A stretch of DNA of 64,000 nucleotides, taken from contig NZ_BAFR01000034.1 of NCBI RefSeq assembly GCF_000308435.1, positions 124,001 to 188,000 on the forward strand. The letters run 5' to 3'. Source of the stretch: Nocardia araoensis NBRC 100135 (GTDB lineage Bacteria > Actinomycetota > Actinomycetes > Mycobacteriales > Mycobacteriaceae). Of this stretch, positions 62,101-64,000 are shown in pieces (position 1 is the first letter of the stretch; each line of letters opens with the position of its first letter). Made by a program: the position numbers and the translations under genes. Under the pieces are notes generated by a model. The model was not told where the DNA came from and did no database searches. It saw nothing but the letters and a program-made list of their open reading frames with translations.

Positions 62101-64000
62101 ATCGCGACGGGGTCGGCGCCGCGATCGGTCGGGGTCGCGGGCCCGTCCTGGTCTGTCGCCGTATTCGCGGGGGTGTCGATGTTCGCGGCCGACAGGAATC
62201 CCGCCGCGGCGGTCACGTCGTCGGCCGTGCCCGCCTCGATGCCTGCCCGTACCAGTGCGCGCGTGACGGCGCCGAGATCGCCCGGGGCTTCTGCGAGCGA
62301 CCGCCGGACGATGGCCGCGATGGGTTCGGGGTCGTCGGGGCTGATCGGTTCCCACACGCCGTCCGTCAGCACCAGGACCACACCGTCGCCGCGTATGTCT
62401 CGGGCCTTCTCGCGCGGTTTCAGCCCGTCCAGCGACCGGCCCAGGTTGTGGGTGAGGCCTGGGCCGCCGATCGGCGAGTGTTCGGCTTCTTCACGAGTGA
62501 TGTCGTTGAAACGGTCCAGCACATCCTGGACCTTCGAGTCGTCCCTGGTCAGCGGTATCGGCGGGCCGCCGTCCAGCGGAATCCAGTACGCGCGGCTGTC
62601 GCCCACCCAGTCGACGGTGAGCCGTCCCGACTCCATCAACGCGACCACGATCGTGGTGGCGGGCGGCTTGTCCGCGGGAGACTCCGGGGGCAAGGCGAGA
62701 ACCGCCCCCTGGGCGGCGGCCACGGCGCCCTCGACCACGGCCACCGGATCGATCCGGCCGTCGCGGTCGGCTTGCCGCAGCGCCGCCACCACGAAATCGT
62801 GGGCGGCCGCCTTGGCGGCGGCGGAGGCGCGGTGACCGCCCTTCGGCCGGGAGAGACCGTCGTTCACGATCAGTGCGGTGGCCTCTTCGCCACCGACCTT
62901 CATTCTGATCAGGGCGAAGGCATCCTCGTTGATCGCGTGCCGACCCCGATCGCTCGCTGCCGCGATGGAACCCAGATCCTCCACCGTCAGGTTCTGTTCG
63001 ACATAGCGCCGCGGTGCGGTGTCTTCGAAGCCGCGGGGTTCCTCGACATGGTCGCCCCGTGGATGGTCCGATCCGGGCTGCGCTGCGCGATCCTCGGGGG
63101 TTCGATCGGGCGACGCTGACTCGCCGGGACCGGGCTCGGTGAGCTCGTGCTGCCGGGGCTGGGTCTGTGCGATGAAGTCGGGTTGTCCGTCCGCGCCGGG
63201 CCAGACGAGGGGTGCGCCGGATTGCGCCGCCGGAGGAGTGGCCGTCACATGATGCTGCGGCTCGCCCAGCATCTCCGCGATGTTGCGGACCGCACGGTCG
63301 GCCATGCCGTAGTTCTCGGCGGATTGCGCGAGTCGTCGTTCTCGATCGGTCGCCGCGGCCAGGGCGGCGGCGGCATCGTCGCGGATCTTGGTCGCCGCCA
63401 GCAGTTCTGAGATCGCGCGGAAATGGTCGAGCAGGAACGCGAGGCGCTCCCGGCCTATCCATGCCGTATCCCTTTGCTCCGCAAAGTCCAGCAGCTCCTC
63501 CAGCCACTGGGACATATCCCGCAGCACGTCGTAGCGCCGCGTGTTCTCGGCAAGCTGTTCTTGGTCGGTGGTGGGCACCGAATCGACCGCTGCCCCCGCG
63601 GCCACCATCTCCCCGAAGATCGTTTCGGCCACCTCACGCAGCCGCTGCGTCTCCCCGGGCCGGAGGTGGTCCGCGGGCCGGGTCAGTATCGGTGTATCCG
63701 CGTTCGTCCGGTGGGCCTGGTCCAAGACCTCCGCGACGGCGGCGAGAGCCACACCCAGCCGAATTTCCGCGTCGTCCTGCCGGGCCTGCAGGACGGCTGA
63801 CGTCCCTTCTCGTAGGCCCTGCTCGTAAGCGGCGCTCGCCTCGGCGGCTTCGTCCGCGCAAGCCGACCACGCCGATAGCTGGTGTGCGAACTGCTCGAGC
63901 AACCGCAGTCGATCCGCCGGGATCCGCGCATCCGGCTCGCGTCGCGCGGCCGACAACTCATCGATCAGGGCGGGTGCACGATTCAGCACGGGATCGTTCG
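38109..64000 (-). CDS. Giant modular megaprotein (at least 8,626 residues), N-terminus outside window
   Basis: One minus-strand frame runs without a stop from the right edge of the window to the TGA at 38109-38111. Numbering used here counts from a GTG at 63989, but the frame is open beyond it, so the true start lies outside. Recognisable blocks in order (approximate residues): helical region 1-250, PP2C 336-602, two LuxR-type HTHs 893-1012, kinase-like loop 1327-1467, LuxR HTH 1920-1979, ECF sigma 2054-2234, three HTH/LacI repeats 2270-2987, Nudix 3327-3461, ADP-ribosyltransferase 3487-3650, possible Fic-like 3882-4030, second ART 4301-4424, DUF1023 hydrolase 4514-4887, sugar transferase 5001-5194, papain-fold toxin 5257-5417, third ART-like 5567-5677, then five phosphotransferase-like and five GNAT-like modules to the end. 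Nine DPVAIDLGD-like motifs delimit blocks. No transmembrane helices stand out. The mix resembles polymorphic-toxin or effector megaproteins of actinobacteria. Export, processing and target are unknown. Confidence 0.93.
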   Translation of the reverse strand, partial: NDPVLNRAPALIDELSAARREPDARIPADRLRLLEQFAHQLSAWSACADEAAEASAAYEQGLREGTSAVLQARQDDAEIRLGVALAAVAEVLDQAHRTNADTPILTRPADHLRPGETQRLREVAETIFGEMVAAGAAVDSVPTTDQEQLAENTRRYDVLRDMSQWLEELLDFAEQRDTAWIGRERLAFLLDHFRAISELLAATKIRDDAAAALAAATDRERRLAQSAENYGMADRAVRNIAEMLGEPQHHVTATPPAAQSGAPLVWPGADGQPDFIAQTQPRQHELTEPGPGESASPDRTPEDRAAQPGSDHPRGDHVEEPRGFEDTAPRRYVEQNLTVEDLGSIAAASDRGRHAINEDAFALIRMKVGGEEATALIVNDGLSRPKGGHRASAAAKAAAHDFVVAALRQADRDGRIDPVAVVEGAVAAAQGAVLALPPESPADKPPATTIVVALMESGRLTVDWVGDSRAYWIPLDGGPPIPLTRDDSKVQDVLDRFNDITREEAEHSPIGGPGLTHNLGRSLDGLKPREKARDIRGDGVVLVLTDGVWEPISPDDPEPIAAIVRRSLAEAPGDLGAVTRALVRAGIEAGTADDVTAAAGFLSAANIDTPANTATDQDGPATPTDRGADPVAIDLDPDEADATPVGSRQPGTTAPRNSPDGAGAQPGPQHGTTDEANTAGRVGTPWDSALRLRQVLEQHVASGRPELARAVLRQRFETAMPGLATDFGQQAAHHIADEVCATAIARLGQLGNRNIELWLNNIAREVIWNHRSIADPWYRIREFVAECARLEQTDPLVRVLAEARTTDVRRILEGLPSHRRDRLIRAFWPTGPGTPPTAPDATESDRDALWVAARQLATAVATAANFPAQLPARAASSAPLIDRPSSPTATTSSPWLTSRELEVLNLIYQGLTPAEIGRRLDVDPKAVTNYQKSAAKKFGTTGAIRTVLAAKRQGFVHDGNRPPAGTVRLDREQRQLLQLMADGLTDQAIAEVLSVATLTVKRRRARIGAVLGETKRTPMLMKAVRLGVFDEPASEDTTPSAPRRPDTVAIDLGDPEEPDAPSPAPEGWAGDVTGSPAGAPIELPRSIRRLLEATRHELEEVAEEALRPVRDSGKDTTHLHAAEAEEIARAINELRAGQRLRFATMLRRQVLDAESAQLLTEVQLMREVREHFGFLKPHIDNVHRYAAEVRTASAVLIAREVLRAQGLRPVHDDQGRLVDGIGVLPGRRIVVASPLLGQQNLLDLQVPGLREWAARENVTIEYQRVLIGADDQVTVEPVSGVHDEPEAGLRFYRNHEDAAWMNGLIDERSFEEKVEEAERSGRKPPELLKDYTDDYTTSIFVFKITYNNGFRVIEKHVRDKTQANAEELSTIILQAAGARPPGFLRRKDRVFLVEYVPGIEANKITASGKDEWARFFHTPAAQRQGLGDSVIRPWDRHEGGNWLLERGIHLRPIDNSNGFIIPWTKKDGFTDAKWMKEGFVNHFVKAIDGTPTWMQHNYPRARIQEMRRKIIDAKSEFTRLEHESSYPDVLEILAKIEENAVDPGVPHVGPSGVLHILGRMRDELADKFELDGERADWTPSEWRRAVTDLKQQYADHIDPLVRRYVNTLDGLVKLHLHAQLNVVTAEDLGAGRPDVVTNYLDNLSQWLTELEQDPTPTLLLGESDEQWQARFDREIATAADDDEHAPPTDRGPDPVAIDLGDADEPDTPAEQSARGTATPGATPWSRPAQSETPPKTAALDVRLSRPDPTASEPRAGGWTPWKDRASLTEAARNAGSTRKEVVPHSRSELQAPPTTARIDSFDEWTQELRDLGIDTEQMMSDLTEIWDYLRLDPKVHATLVKRIQELMDEFPDIDMATAPVSMPDFLRYGLPGMTRRELVSAIANEVRGIIETSAMGDIGEQEIPDNVRVAYQNVAGSLELARVGSTRQEFRVFTRLVEGRDYKEIATELEVTPWAVRKYVTSIYAKFGIEGRSGLEAAIRARHADSTAAATSRDSAAPTEITDETSQADKSARRPGGIDPVAVNLGDDTESEHPAPAQPNTHEARDDANIPERWRRERAWDQERIAAVRAGDPGAYSELYERYYGWGLGTAMEIVRDRSDAEDIVADCFADLLVRIRRGDGLELSFGAYLRTVVRHRAYAASARAGRQVPTDDMAALDRIQLGGDRAPEISEETPIGLAFESMPEEFRTVLWLTAVEGYSPEEVADHLGVAPSEVNNLIARARAELGRKFATEMPQHGPLIRALAALAADDVDLTSVLAEGGEALAMDDERLATDVAVIRTAQHERPELLGSVVRRLRTGPREYFVRWFMGQTVADIAAATGRNNDLIRKRLHNAVRTVSMALSHVGSPALRRSEPHPSGLTDEEMLLLVEAVWAHDRDLLEPVTGPVTEAEQAVFESYFRQGRTVPEIATALAWRPKRVRRMLHRIARRMASTLSPEVVERYLSGGPLRRATQVDVAREAGVSTITVKRILAGHPDAGPETIERVRAAARRLGVRRGRTGIVADGDEQTSNSPVPLVRIDHDRVPYHQRGRELQLVRGTSKDELRRLIPFLSEGDQNVATLLLLEGLSISVTAERLGRPATSVQQRQHDIADLLAAMLLSENWELLLVEAVHAHEPAILAACFPRLTRLQQQYADQYLTQGLSTLDIARTRGIQQTTVNKLLRRIAHILARELPPTLVRRYLRAGPLRRVTLADIAIRAGVAEGTARRVLAGGHADPKTEQRIRTEAARLGWASRRPGVVVDNPDERSPVPAVHEGTADYPRRGRAFRIIRSAPTEVLTECINRLPRDLRTGGALLYSDELTIEEKSKALDLSPARVAALRQAAAPRLATLLSVGVLLTDGSAMFLIEAIAAHYPDVLGPCYSQLSGTEWEYAELYLVQGLSQPEVARATGRSQSTVKGALYRIAHVLAGELPPELVSRVLSRGQLRRVTLDDVATRAQVSKAQADRVLNGRGGTNPETTNRVRAAATELGWTQQRRGIVVVTETGVEPIQPASVTPTTRTTTSDTLPTSTADRIDPVAIDLGDPDETTPTEETSLAHTRRLAEAELVRLREKRDLAAQLLKLAPETSDSALLREIAATHPFDDAYAVRTGPRGKELIGDIERHMIAEDQIRRLNGAATDLLHAQVHAALYGGSAHRETARVTGILQESSGNEGVLSGSTARSIPYDGRASAARIINDLYRAEVISQPEQSSASTEITMADFEARSGGRFTEPFTSHRIDAILRQLGDDASVVVDSGDEHARPFVLHCYDNKVVRIDPGASDGVIPFHADAQGRPARALFLDGNGEPVPPRLLNWIETTYELEHPFRLAVDRGVSGDGEVARGVWGKFGAAGVLIRHVDSTGTARYLVAKSTPAYSQGNWQLPGGALHSKETPVQGATRELIEELGVRESDARNLRLVDTSVARAARGRPKNWTYTIFLADTPERFRVVSDGVETEQAAWLTRDELEALAAQGEVHSALTAQLPALFDRLDSQPPRQPWSPLAAFRNVYDAIGDDYFDHAEMVRRNHPGLDERLLPGYVAIRTYTGNLYYFEMNAALRSGDPARISKYHHLIQGITTALHTLPLYNGVVERQISVSPGELVRLLARYRRRQVITEPAFVSTSAKTDTMGGNVKFIIHSSTGRDISKISKISSEAEVIFAPGSHFQVLRRTRQKGKWVIEMREVAGTHGLEDHDDQGAAQQSTEAGPTQRDVRDTTPGLDAVAIDLDLGDSEHESEPPIDNAESPDPSAARASRTATEIVAALEHADWLPMEVRAAVGDNRRALAQRVDRLPDLQRESLRQKLVEKRTTAAVASLLGKSRGSVTMAQRRAMASLSEMLPPGSRAWLQAPQKTAQIQAAEQDKTIDATAPPVISEEDAALDDEIRELERALGIETDAERTLELTLYMDDKFRNVAIAAGVHRPELLFGRKEWLSWLEARHYAEQHLGDELSVEFILKLHELLGRRTAPESAGKFDGPDGMAADVAAMCEWFNAAVSNPDKDPYEVATDLELWSISGRHGEGDYHRPLSRILLNWALEKQGKHPSAIPDFDEDVLTMRDEWVDTVKAGSLRYRLLEAQVEQSAGIADPVALLGLFGARERYRRMGGRPAPFVPGEQHDALACKRLLATLLSDAPLPETDEQVLAIVDRSLREGPNGGGDTAPQPDSTPHEPAKPTSSGNRIDPVAIDLLPEPQPDDAAGDGHGADANALRARLEWFRRNAVEGDAALARIRNGMGRVHLAHDPTGNRADEIIDAFREYTKFAGPNMPLRAMGRNLTPHQQVELARREVTREEVLAAGASLGWPEARFREEAGIIAAQINRMDWAFRNALPSTGPVTMIRKLDDLVRVFGRTDNLLGYRSTNSGYTSLSLSDEVFADQDVEVIVYADAGSALIAVESVSAMDTADEGEYREREIIAPRGSTLVLLTEPTEVDGKIRLEAELVTGFHKDAPQPRPYPTEFQPATVEPTPDSRWAFGTAEGEEGSTLPADPHPTRQENKDAARAIAALRHQFGEHATPWSLVERVDPDEVVDAARARAGRNARWWFSLSAEQQAGMVAVDPALIGNTDGIPYTVRDYANRRSITRQLTQLRRIIGHRGLTAAEKAHLLNLETTRDQLAEIERRVEDFGSPPVQLLAYDAEKYDGNGRISVSIGDADEATNVTRHVGGFGTTLRSLLYRYGFAGAQYEMTSRYAPDETVAAIIDIGYEHPTKLLKGTVPVLPFDPLYHRFAEVGGYVVARDTVSYNSTREALAEHRGTALPRLHTLLGHSYGSTTVCYAGRDARLAGEIDQVVLTASPGAGPMTGATDFGIGAENVYVLTATRDPIAWLGATTPDRRGRFLNRGLGPDPAGESWGAVRVTAEPPKTPEFRKRTQVHQGYNSYADIEARVPTESLDNIGLITAGRGAEATRAEHRPARGGRGPALHFTDPERGRAARTRALNDGFAPAEAAEIEQLIAELLTYRDKDGNRPFAYLENMPIPSATEPSGPDWVANRSEWFRALREGDLATLRTVELTAKDLFELKRLLRRSPIYLTLALVVATGLKAEQLLGISDRGPLLFKQEKRIQGNETITVWKFRTLPEDEPEGPTSSAAVDRAMPFQRYLRDTSLDELPQLLSIARGTMSYLSGRPMLDGDRVQMRKVLTPEEYAFWEQHRKNDLWSALHFPGCRGFEDRESPEFLRTRYLAARLYSLIGSRSVDEYMLGVIDRYLLGMVGSKGRVLIQQLAAHLHGRFLSSPAVNTGTTDAAAQPSSDAEPTRSSAGDTDRPAMDSGAAQPSPTPVEPAPDDPLLARIRGINPLRNRDNSAECTIAADLRLSGRPDIVAEPSAAGRVPGDDSRSHIRFIQAHYDTTFQHVESWTDLEQQLLDAGHLARGIIAYRHQPFGDPQGHTVNVVNDHDTIRYLDGQTGRDVTENIHALIGRFTNPEHQRLHGYPLVEIDAHFLRTDGHYTGSRPGAPGVATPVPGSPTVDEPAREPGHSDRDPQSPPESGISSSTSSTRGNTKTPGNSVDSVAIDLDDEDAEDDNSAEGPPADAPVNPLDGAQVVRLILDGPSVPVRWQPAAQLPDSVLLASAVEQDVDLDTIRRRWEELQEEYPESGWRIGGGLLFRGDTRPRSDLWANGFVPLSQRDGRVVYTTVRVNRAADYGESVLVDDETSEWTLVHQIYVVDAPGGFGVVDENGGVVSVHWPGGLRSDRVMGCFEIPAQIWRGNFAALADELPQYWRPNPGYLPDGPTDTGTTPGTPQDPVAIDLGPYDDDSAGRDVVVPGHATGTPAGVAELVGEDLSFRGDVAEQLFAQHIPEGEPPVTTTRAAWERDVRRAVRGAEARLAGLRPGPGTESGSGLLGLPPLSEMFWSREDPEDDGAQPVGLHSPPILDGLVRDSAQAGSHENHTAFGPPAWVYAAFAVRNPWPPEVRPQVLNWCMQQIRQRHDGAAEADFHRYLAVEARIAAIRQALHAPTDIATDPGRYTDLVSAFSTNLTFVRREAAIGRALRNRGKLSAGSAYVAGLRRETEHRPVPEDEGQRVLEAFASHLSRGRPSNLDAYMTPALDEPLPPRLGSSIRRLLEKRRQVELSSALRPPATQTQRRTHRLNVTGAAYEPDPAREGAVRLRMHAAVMIDGAEFGDIELIFELDAAGIVTAYVDPGPAGDFLPEYRSARGGTGRGSFLDLVRHFVRGIGADVLQVKVTDDAGAAELSGRDLLSRAGLVPVENAPQWLSERCAPPAVAADPVPSGLDRRLTREQVLGLMEQVRVTSPHESENQCGVWHLPLPAEPSATSVPMVTVRVYLDEAQRLGFDLDSLAAPAAEASDLFHQAGVRGPRLLYDSESSSMALDFKTRVTIHEHIAGDEVLPDEGWDRTTEDVFLELSRLHGLSSTPHTKHLWDRQQEHRVLELEHGDFDHRLDTLIGGVPLFVLWQPTLLNDGSELMGFTHGNPIRRKMRRGADGRIGFTDSKLAQYAPIAWDWARYYLVNDWADDAERRAVHSEIRTILQHRYGDGVGDELVADFERYVLLEARKSIIGDAYRLPKKIATGFATIEEVLPDFYRNIALVRRAAGQDPISEDAVHDLLAEWALRELELLDTSAAAATAWEIPPARATEPRRWMRRLLHAADRELGTGQQDVDKSAALAAVQRWDGPRRLEPTRVRWLGSSEGFVTAVVTAAVVEGTRISSEIYFTFFTDASGRMVADCVGDLEAQKVEPLVLDFVRDAGADRLRVTLISDWPAAARAGFDLNREHPGEREAIREALCDAIDDLEQRVPTVPPGVAEIGRRLRAGDLPTLRELWDAGLIDAGVPLEEILAPWAACIDMADAPAATDLEWSQPEARPVVAIPTDPPAQETLLDNMKREGRGTLDSKVAARQILRARLRAPDYEGNNKRAWRYRDDNGNRIVVHQILPTTTGEKDLTRNPDPSHRNVRWFHWLPFDAPDAVQLAGTVTDVPARVYRWRDYYVEEYADGRTPEPDDPNWELNLNKMFEVKRRLLNVQLPPHLQVRPVTEHLHLYLDHQRRNYRRRAPWLDRLFRLAPHQAWSPETDDAIWRPSLNHNDMTLNNLRIDDENDTATLIDWDNAAVTHPLWDYVTMLWSNWPPEVAEQVENKIRAEVRDLEAEGLVGPGAEAELDRLLTMGCLDSLYADSRNFVQQIAEDAGKADRLTGRFYSDYRRLCRLRGWEPESPDVVRTLMLEAVNEVCRRQGLPPLPNEPAAQPSRQAPSSAERPEAVAPTARPHPVLPAAEVAGDTELLAVVNGLLDRRYGPRDYAVTPTAARYTDNAGNRCLTVSATIVAAGTWRVGESGDLRFHVSQGGVAEGLPGVDEAGDMRFHVRQDENGRVTVTFDHLVVDPAFAGGHFAQHFVPQLRQCVGTDGRVIVPVNGPTGFTIAAQHGLRLDSDPRHLAESRESTAHLLSTDPRELIADPMLDRFDRPAEARPTFTELAAYLQPPSQQWPQDRRWWGVLDGAPTDVSDPLPGAAPRPTARMTSLGAETEDPALTGTDIELLTTLFRNRAHFAGNHHGVWIFELNGRKVVIRASINTPNPNFDPRIGLTFGESAAVQLCRKAGVRVPALYHVGAQESYPEHYLFHEYLDGEHPTPDDPWQDVAEALFPALDRLHALHAEHWAEAEPEQQVPTTRVEWEQRLVREVARIPLEFDTDDRLHGELGLPGLYEIFAVRPATDDDIQLGVLHGDPTFLNMKLGPDGAGLLDLELTQPGSPVWDYVAFATRNPWPTPTVRSKVMNWCRARLRRDHGADAAADFDRYRVLEAWKSVAGDSFRLPLLIARDPSFLADATDALHRNLKVVFAAAGRRAPDEAQVRSLLQRWSRQFVRQRENHLTATDSAADRSAAVAPAIQATNPDTSWLPRLSVRELLLRGTIGHDSAAAEAGLSEAVATLRCADGPARLEALAAEYEPLDDADPGVVRRIRLRTVLMDGTREYGEIAVRFDLDEHGRVTARPEPIGADLDRLAADYGGPYLLGPAEDLARRMGADAVEVEVSRKDGVRAARCGYSWVAEPGGQAGPSAWFARRWASKDLTDPALPTTPITFRPALRRPQGTDYLLDIAEPVPDGGLQLDDAARMLITVVTNSPDVAGHYTEVWCVTDGGGKPVKVRRIVAKPGDKDLAANPTHPKLLAGDRLVDQVALDDERAEDLARQAGVDVPTTMAHSDDYSFREMGPGRVPTTGDQDWPRTLRALLRQLRRLQAVELPDDLSVRTVADQEQLYLSMQRIKQEQSHPFLHWMRVPLPHEIWVPGDTTWTAGLSHGNATFRNLWVRPDGEVRLDNWNLTGVRHRLWDYVTIFWNSWPPEALGRVTIMVEDEIRDQHGESGVLEFRRLRAMAALDSLYTDSRYFVHKISVDPTTAGPLTRRFYSDYLALWSYAETTGQWPSRGTRLTYQQVRDLMLHAADPSRPRPDLPSTGLDTTTHSTRRTTVAPDPNLSEVPAIPDLLAEPPAESELLPRLAGLQRAYGLELELRLTRVDYLRTDDESISGIRIRGVFVSRGENPSEAGDLDLSIEFDEKGRLTARFDKLWIEPWQANTRAGDQVVSPLRAYLRRSEVEDVTFTVHGRRGARAAIRHDLDWNGVTDPDHLAAGMRALSSRIRADLALEPDAVITRELRQLLDELDSPPNDAAPNDRYPTLAEIDRHLPRGMHAADFLKGFHWIGHTTP
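38330..46560 (-). repeat. Megaprotein: array of phosphotransferase-like and GNAT-like modules
   Basis: Five APH-type kinase-like modules (about 46560-46060, 45380-44330, 43560-42510, 41620-40590, 39990-38890) alternate with five beta-rich modules resembling GNAT folds (45830-45440, 44180-43850, 42350-41910, 40400-40060, 38730-38330). Kinase 3 (SLNHNDMTLNNLRI, LIDWDNA) and kinase 4 (GVLHGDPTFLNMKL, LLDLELT) keep catalytic residues. Kinase 2 (FTHGNPIRRKM) and kinase 5 (LSHGNATFRNLW, LDNWN) have Asp to Asn changes, and kinase 1 is a C-lobe fragment. Modules 2 and 4 are one subtype, 3 and 5 another. Confidence 0.75.
46821..46847 (-). repeat. Inter-module motif 9 (DPVAIDLGP)
   Basis: Precedes the phosphotransferase/GNAT-like array; after it no further copy occurs in the last 2,900 residues. 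Confidence 0.8.
46960..47290 (-). other. Megaprotein: pierisin/scabin-like ART domain, probably inactive
   Basis: LLFRGDTRPRSDLWANGFVP, YTTVRVNRAADYG, YVVDAPGGFGVVDENG and VHWPGGLRSDRVMGCFEI follow the DNA-targeting ART pattern. The catalytic Q/E-x-E before the PGGI-like strand reads VSVHWPGG, so the key Glu is missing. Confidence 0.6.
47526..47552 (-). repeat. Inter-module motif 8 (DSVAIDLDD)
   Basis: Between the papain-fold domain and ART-like domain 3. Confidence 0.8.
47740..48220 (-). other. Megaprotein: papain-fold toxin / glutamine deamidase-like domain
   Basis: INPLRNRDNSAECTIAADLR with LSGRPDIVAE gives the catalytic Cys. GHTVNVVNDHDTIRYLDGQT supplies His and Asp. This Cys-His-Asp arrangement with NP and DGQ motifs is that of the Tox-PL (papain-fold) family in polymorphic toxins. 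Confidence 0.8.
48410..48990 (-). other. Megaprotein: bacterial sugar (undecaprenyl-phosphate glycosyl-1-P) transferase-like domain
   Basis: GPLLFKQEKRIQGNETITVW, KFRTLPEDE, LRDTSLDELPQLLSIARGTM and SYLSGRPMLDGD are the hallmark segments of WcaJ/PglC-type transferases. The re-entrant membrane helix region is reduced to IYLTLALVVATGLKAEQLLG, so membrane insertion is uncertain. Confidence 0.8.
49330..50450 (-). other. Megaprotein: DUF1023-type alpha/beta hydrolase
   Basis: WWFSLSAEQQAGMVAVDPAL, IPYTVRDYANRRSI, TLLGHSYGSTTVCYAG (nucleophile Ser), VVLTASPGAGPMTGATDFG and TQVHQGYNSYADIE (probable His) follow the order of the DUF1023 family, common in actinobacterial WXG100-linked proteins. Confidence 0.85.
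50720..51090 (-). other. Megaprotein: ADP-ribosyltransferase domain 2
   Basis: NLLGYRSTNSGYTSLSLSDE and YREREIIAPRGSTLVLL supply STS-like and Glu-x-Glu elements of an ART fold, with VIVYADAGSALIAVE as the intervening strands. It appears competent but more divergent than domain 1. Confidence 0.65.
51498..51521 (-). repeat. Inter-module motif 7 (DPVAIDLL)
   Basis: Precedes the block with ART 2, hydrolase, sugar transferase and papain-fold domain. Confidence 0.78.
51900..52345 (-). other. Megaprotein: possible Fic/Doc-like domain with altered motif
   Basis: LGDELSVEFILKLHELLGRR and SRILLNWALEKQGKHPSAIP resemble Fic helices, but the HPFxxGNGR motif is replaced by HGEGDYHRPLSR. If the fold is right, adenylylation activity is doubtful. 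A sigma-4-like HTH (ESLRQKLVEKRTTAAVASLL) precedes it at 52565-52700. Confidence 0.4.
52869..52901 (-). repeat. Inter-module motif 6 (DAVAIDLDLGD)
   Basis: Follows ART domain 1; carries a two-residue duplication (DLDLGD). Confidence 0.8.
53040..53530 (-). other. Megaprotein: ADP-ribosyltransferase domain 1
   Basis: The R-S-E pattern is seen: GYVAIRTYTGNLYYFEMNAA, TEPAFVSTSAKTDTMG (STS) and ISSEAEVIFAPGSHFQVL (Glu-x-Glu). The ExE motif predicts arginine-directed mono-ADP-ribosylation. A 9-nt tandem repeat lies next to the ExE codons. Confidence 0.8.
53610..54010 (-). other. Megaprotein: Nudix hydrolase domain
   Basis: A perfect Nudix box is present: GALHSKE, seven residues, then RELIEELGV, preceded by YSQGNWQLPGG. 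The hydrolase should act on nucleoside diphosphate-linked substrates such as ADP-ribose or NADH, which is notable beside an ADP-ribosyltransferase domain. Confidence 0.88.
54924..54950 (-). repeat. Inter-module motif 5 (DPVAIDLGD)
   Basis: Separates the HTH/LacI repeats from the Nudix-ART block. Context DRIDPVAIDLGDPDE. Confidence 0.8.
55030..57180 (-). repeat. Megaprotein: three tandem HTH plus LacI-HTH repeats
   Basis: Units of about 240 residues at 57180-56460, 56440-55730 and 55715-55030 each contain a weak HTH, the phrase LLVEAVxAH, a sigma-4-like HTH (YLTQGLSTLDIARTRG), LxPELVxRYL and a LacI-type HTH (VTLADIAIRAGVAEGTARRV; PETIERVRAAARRLG). The copies are diverged, so the duplication is old. 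Confidence 0.8.
57290..57830 (-). other. Megaprotein: complete ECF sigma-70-like unit
   Basis: Region 2 (AWDQERIAAVRAGDPGAYSE, LYERYYGWGLGTAMEIVRDR, DAEDIVADCFADLLVRIRRG) and region 4 (SMPEEFRTVLWLTAVEGYSP, EEVADHLGVAPSEVNNLIAR) are in the order and spacing of a free-standing ECF sigma factor. Fusion into a megaprotein is exceptional. Confidence 0.85.
57915..57944 (-). repeat. Inter-module motif 4 (DPVAVNLGDD)
   Basis: Precedes the ECF sigma block; the most divergent copy (VNL instead of IDL). Confidence 0.75.
58055..58230 (-). other. Megaprotein: third LuxR-type HTH
   Basis: STRQEFRVFTRLVEGRDYKE, EIATELEVTPWAVRKYVTSI and YAKFGIEGRSGLEAAIRA form a complete LuxR-type four-helix DNA-binding unit. 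Confidence 0.8.
58896..58922 (-). repeat. Inter-module motif 3 (DPVAIDLGD)
   Basis: Follows the kinase-like block. Context PTDRGPDPVAIDLGD is nearly the same as copy 1, including the preceding PTDRG. Confidence 0.8.
59590..60010 (-). other. Megaprotein: PI3/4-kinase-like catalytic segment
   Basis: SIFVFKITYNNGFRVIEKHV could be the nucleotide-binding Lys region. RPWDRHEGGNWLL and HLRPIDNSNGFI mirror the DRHxxN and IDxxxxF elements of phosphoinositide-3/4-kinase-fold and related protein kinases. The DNA around 59930-60030 is clearly less GC-rich than the rest of the gene. Confidence 0.55.
60837..60863 (-). repeat. Inter-module motif 2 (DTVAIDLGD)
   Basis: Between the double LuxR HTH and the kinase-like block. 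DNA type GAGATCGATGGCGAC, shared with copies 3 and 6. Confidence 0.8.
60955..61312 (-). other. Megaprotein: two consecutive LuxR/sigma-4-like HTHs
   Basis: WLTSRELEVLNLIYQGLTPA with EIGRRLDVDPKAVTNYQKSA is a LuxR-type HTH, followed by LDREQRQLLQLMADGLTDQA with IAEVLSVATLTVKRRRARIG. The 680-780 stretch before them (LWLNNIAREVIWNHR) is faintly like sigma region 2. Confidence 0.75.
62091..62114 (-). repeat. Inter-module motif 1 (DPVAIDLD)
   Basis: First of nine motif copies in the visible part, after the PP2C block. DNA (plus strand) GAGGTCGATCGCGAC, shared with copies 5, 8 and 9. Context PTDRGADPVAIDLD in a Pro/Asp-rich linker. Confidence 0.8.
62185..62985 (-). other. Megaprotein: PP2C-type Ser/Thr phosphatase domain
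   Basis: The metal-binding motifs appear in order: SDRGRHAINEDAFALI, LIVNDGLSRPKGGHRAS, VDWVGDSRAYWIPL, VLVLTDGVWEP and GTADDVTAAAG. The usual DGMGG is altered to DGLSRPKGG, but every metal Asp seems conserved, so activity is plausible. Domain length of about 265 residues is normal. Confidence 0.85.
63240..64000 (-). other. Megaprotein: N-terminal visible helical region
   Basis: Residues 1-250 are almost wholly alpha-helical and charged (RRYDVLRDMSQWLEELLDFA; DDAAAALAAATDRERRLAQS), followed by a Pro/Glu-rich linker to about 330. Long helical N-terminal parts occur in WXG100/LXG-type secretion substrates, but the true N-terminus is not visible. Confidence 0.5.

Noticed and set aside
61285..62835. 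Plus-strand open frame of 516 codons and many others opposite the giant gene
   Set aside because: Ser/Arg/Pro-rich antisense frames typical of high-GC DNA; the minus-strand frame has clear domains throughout.
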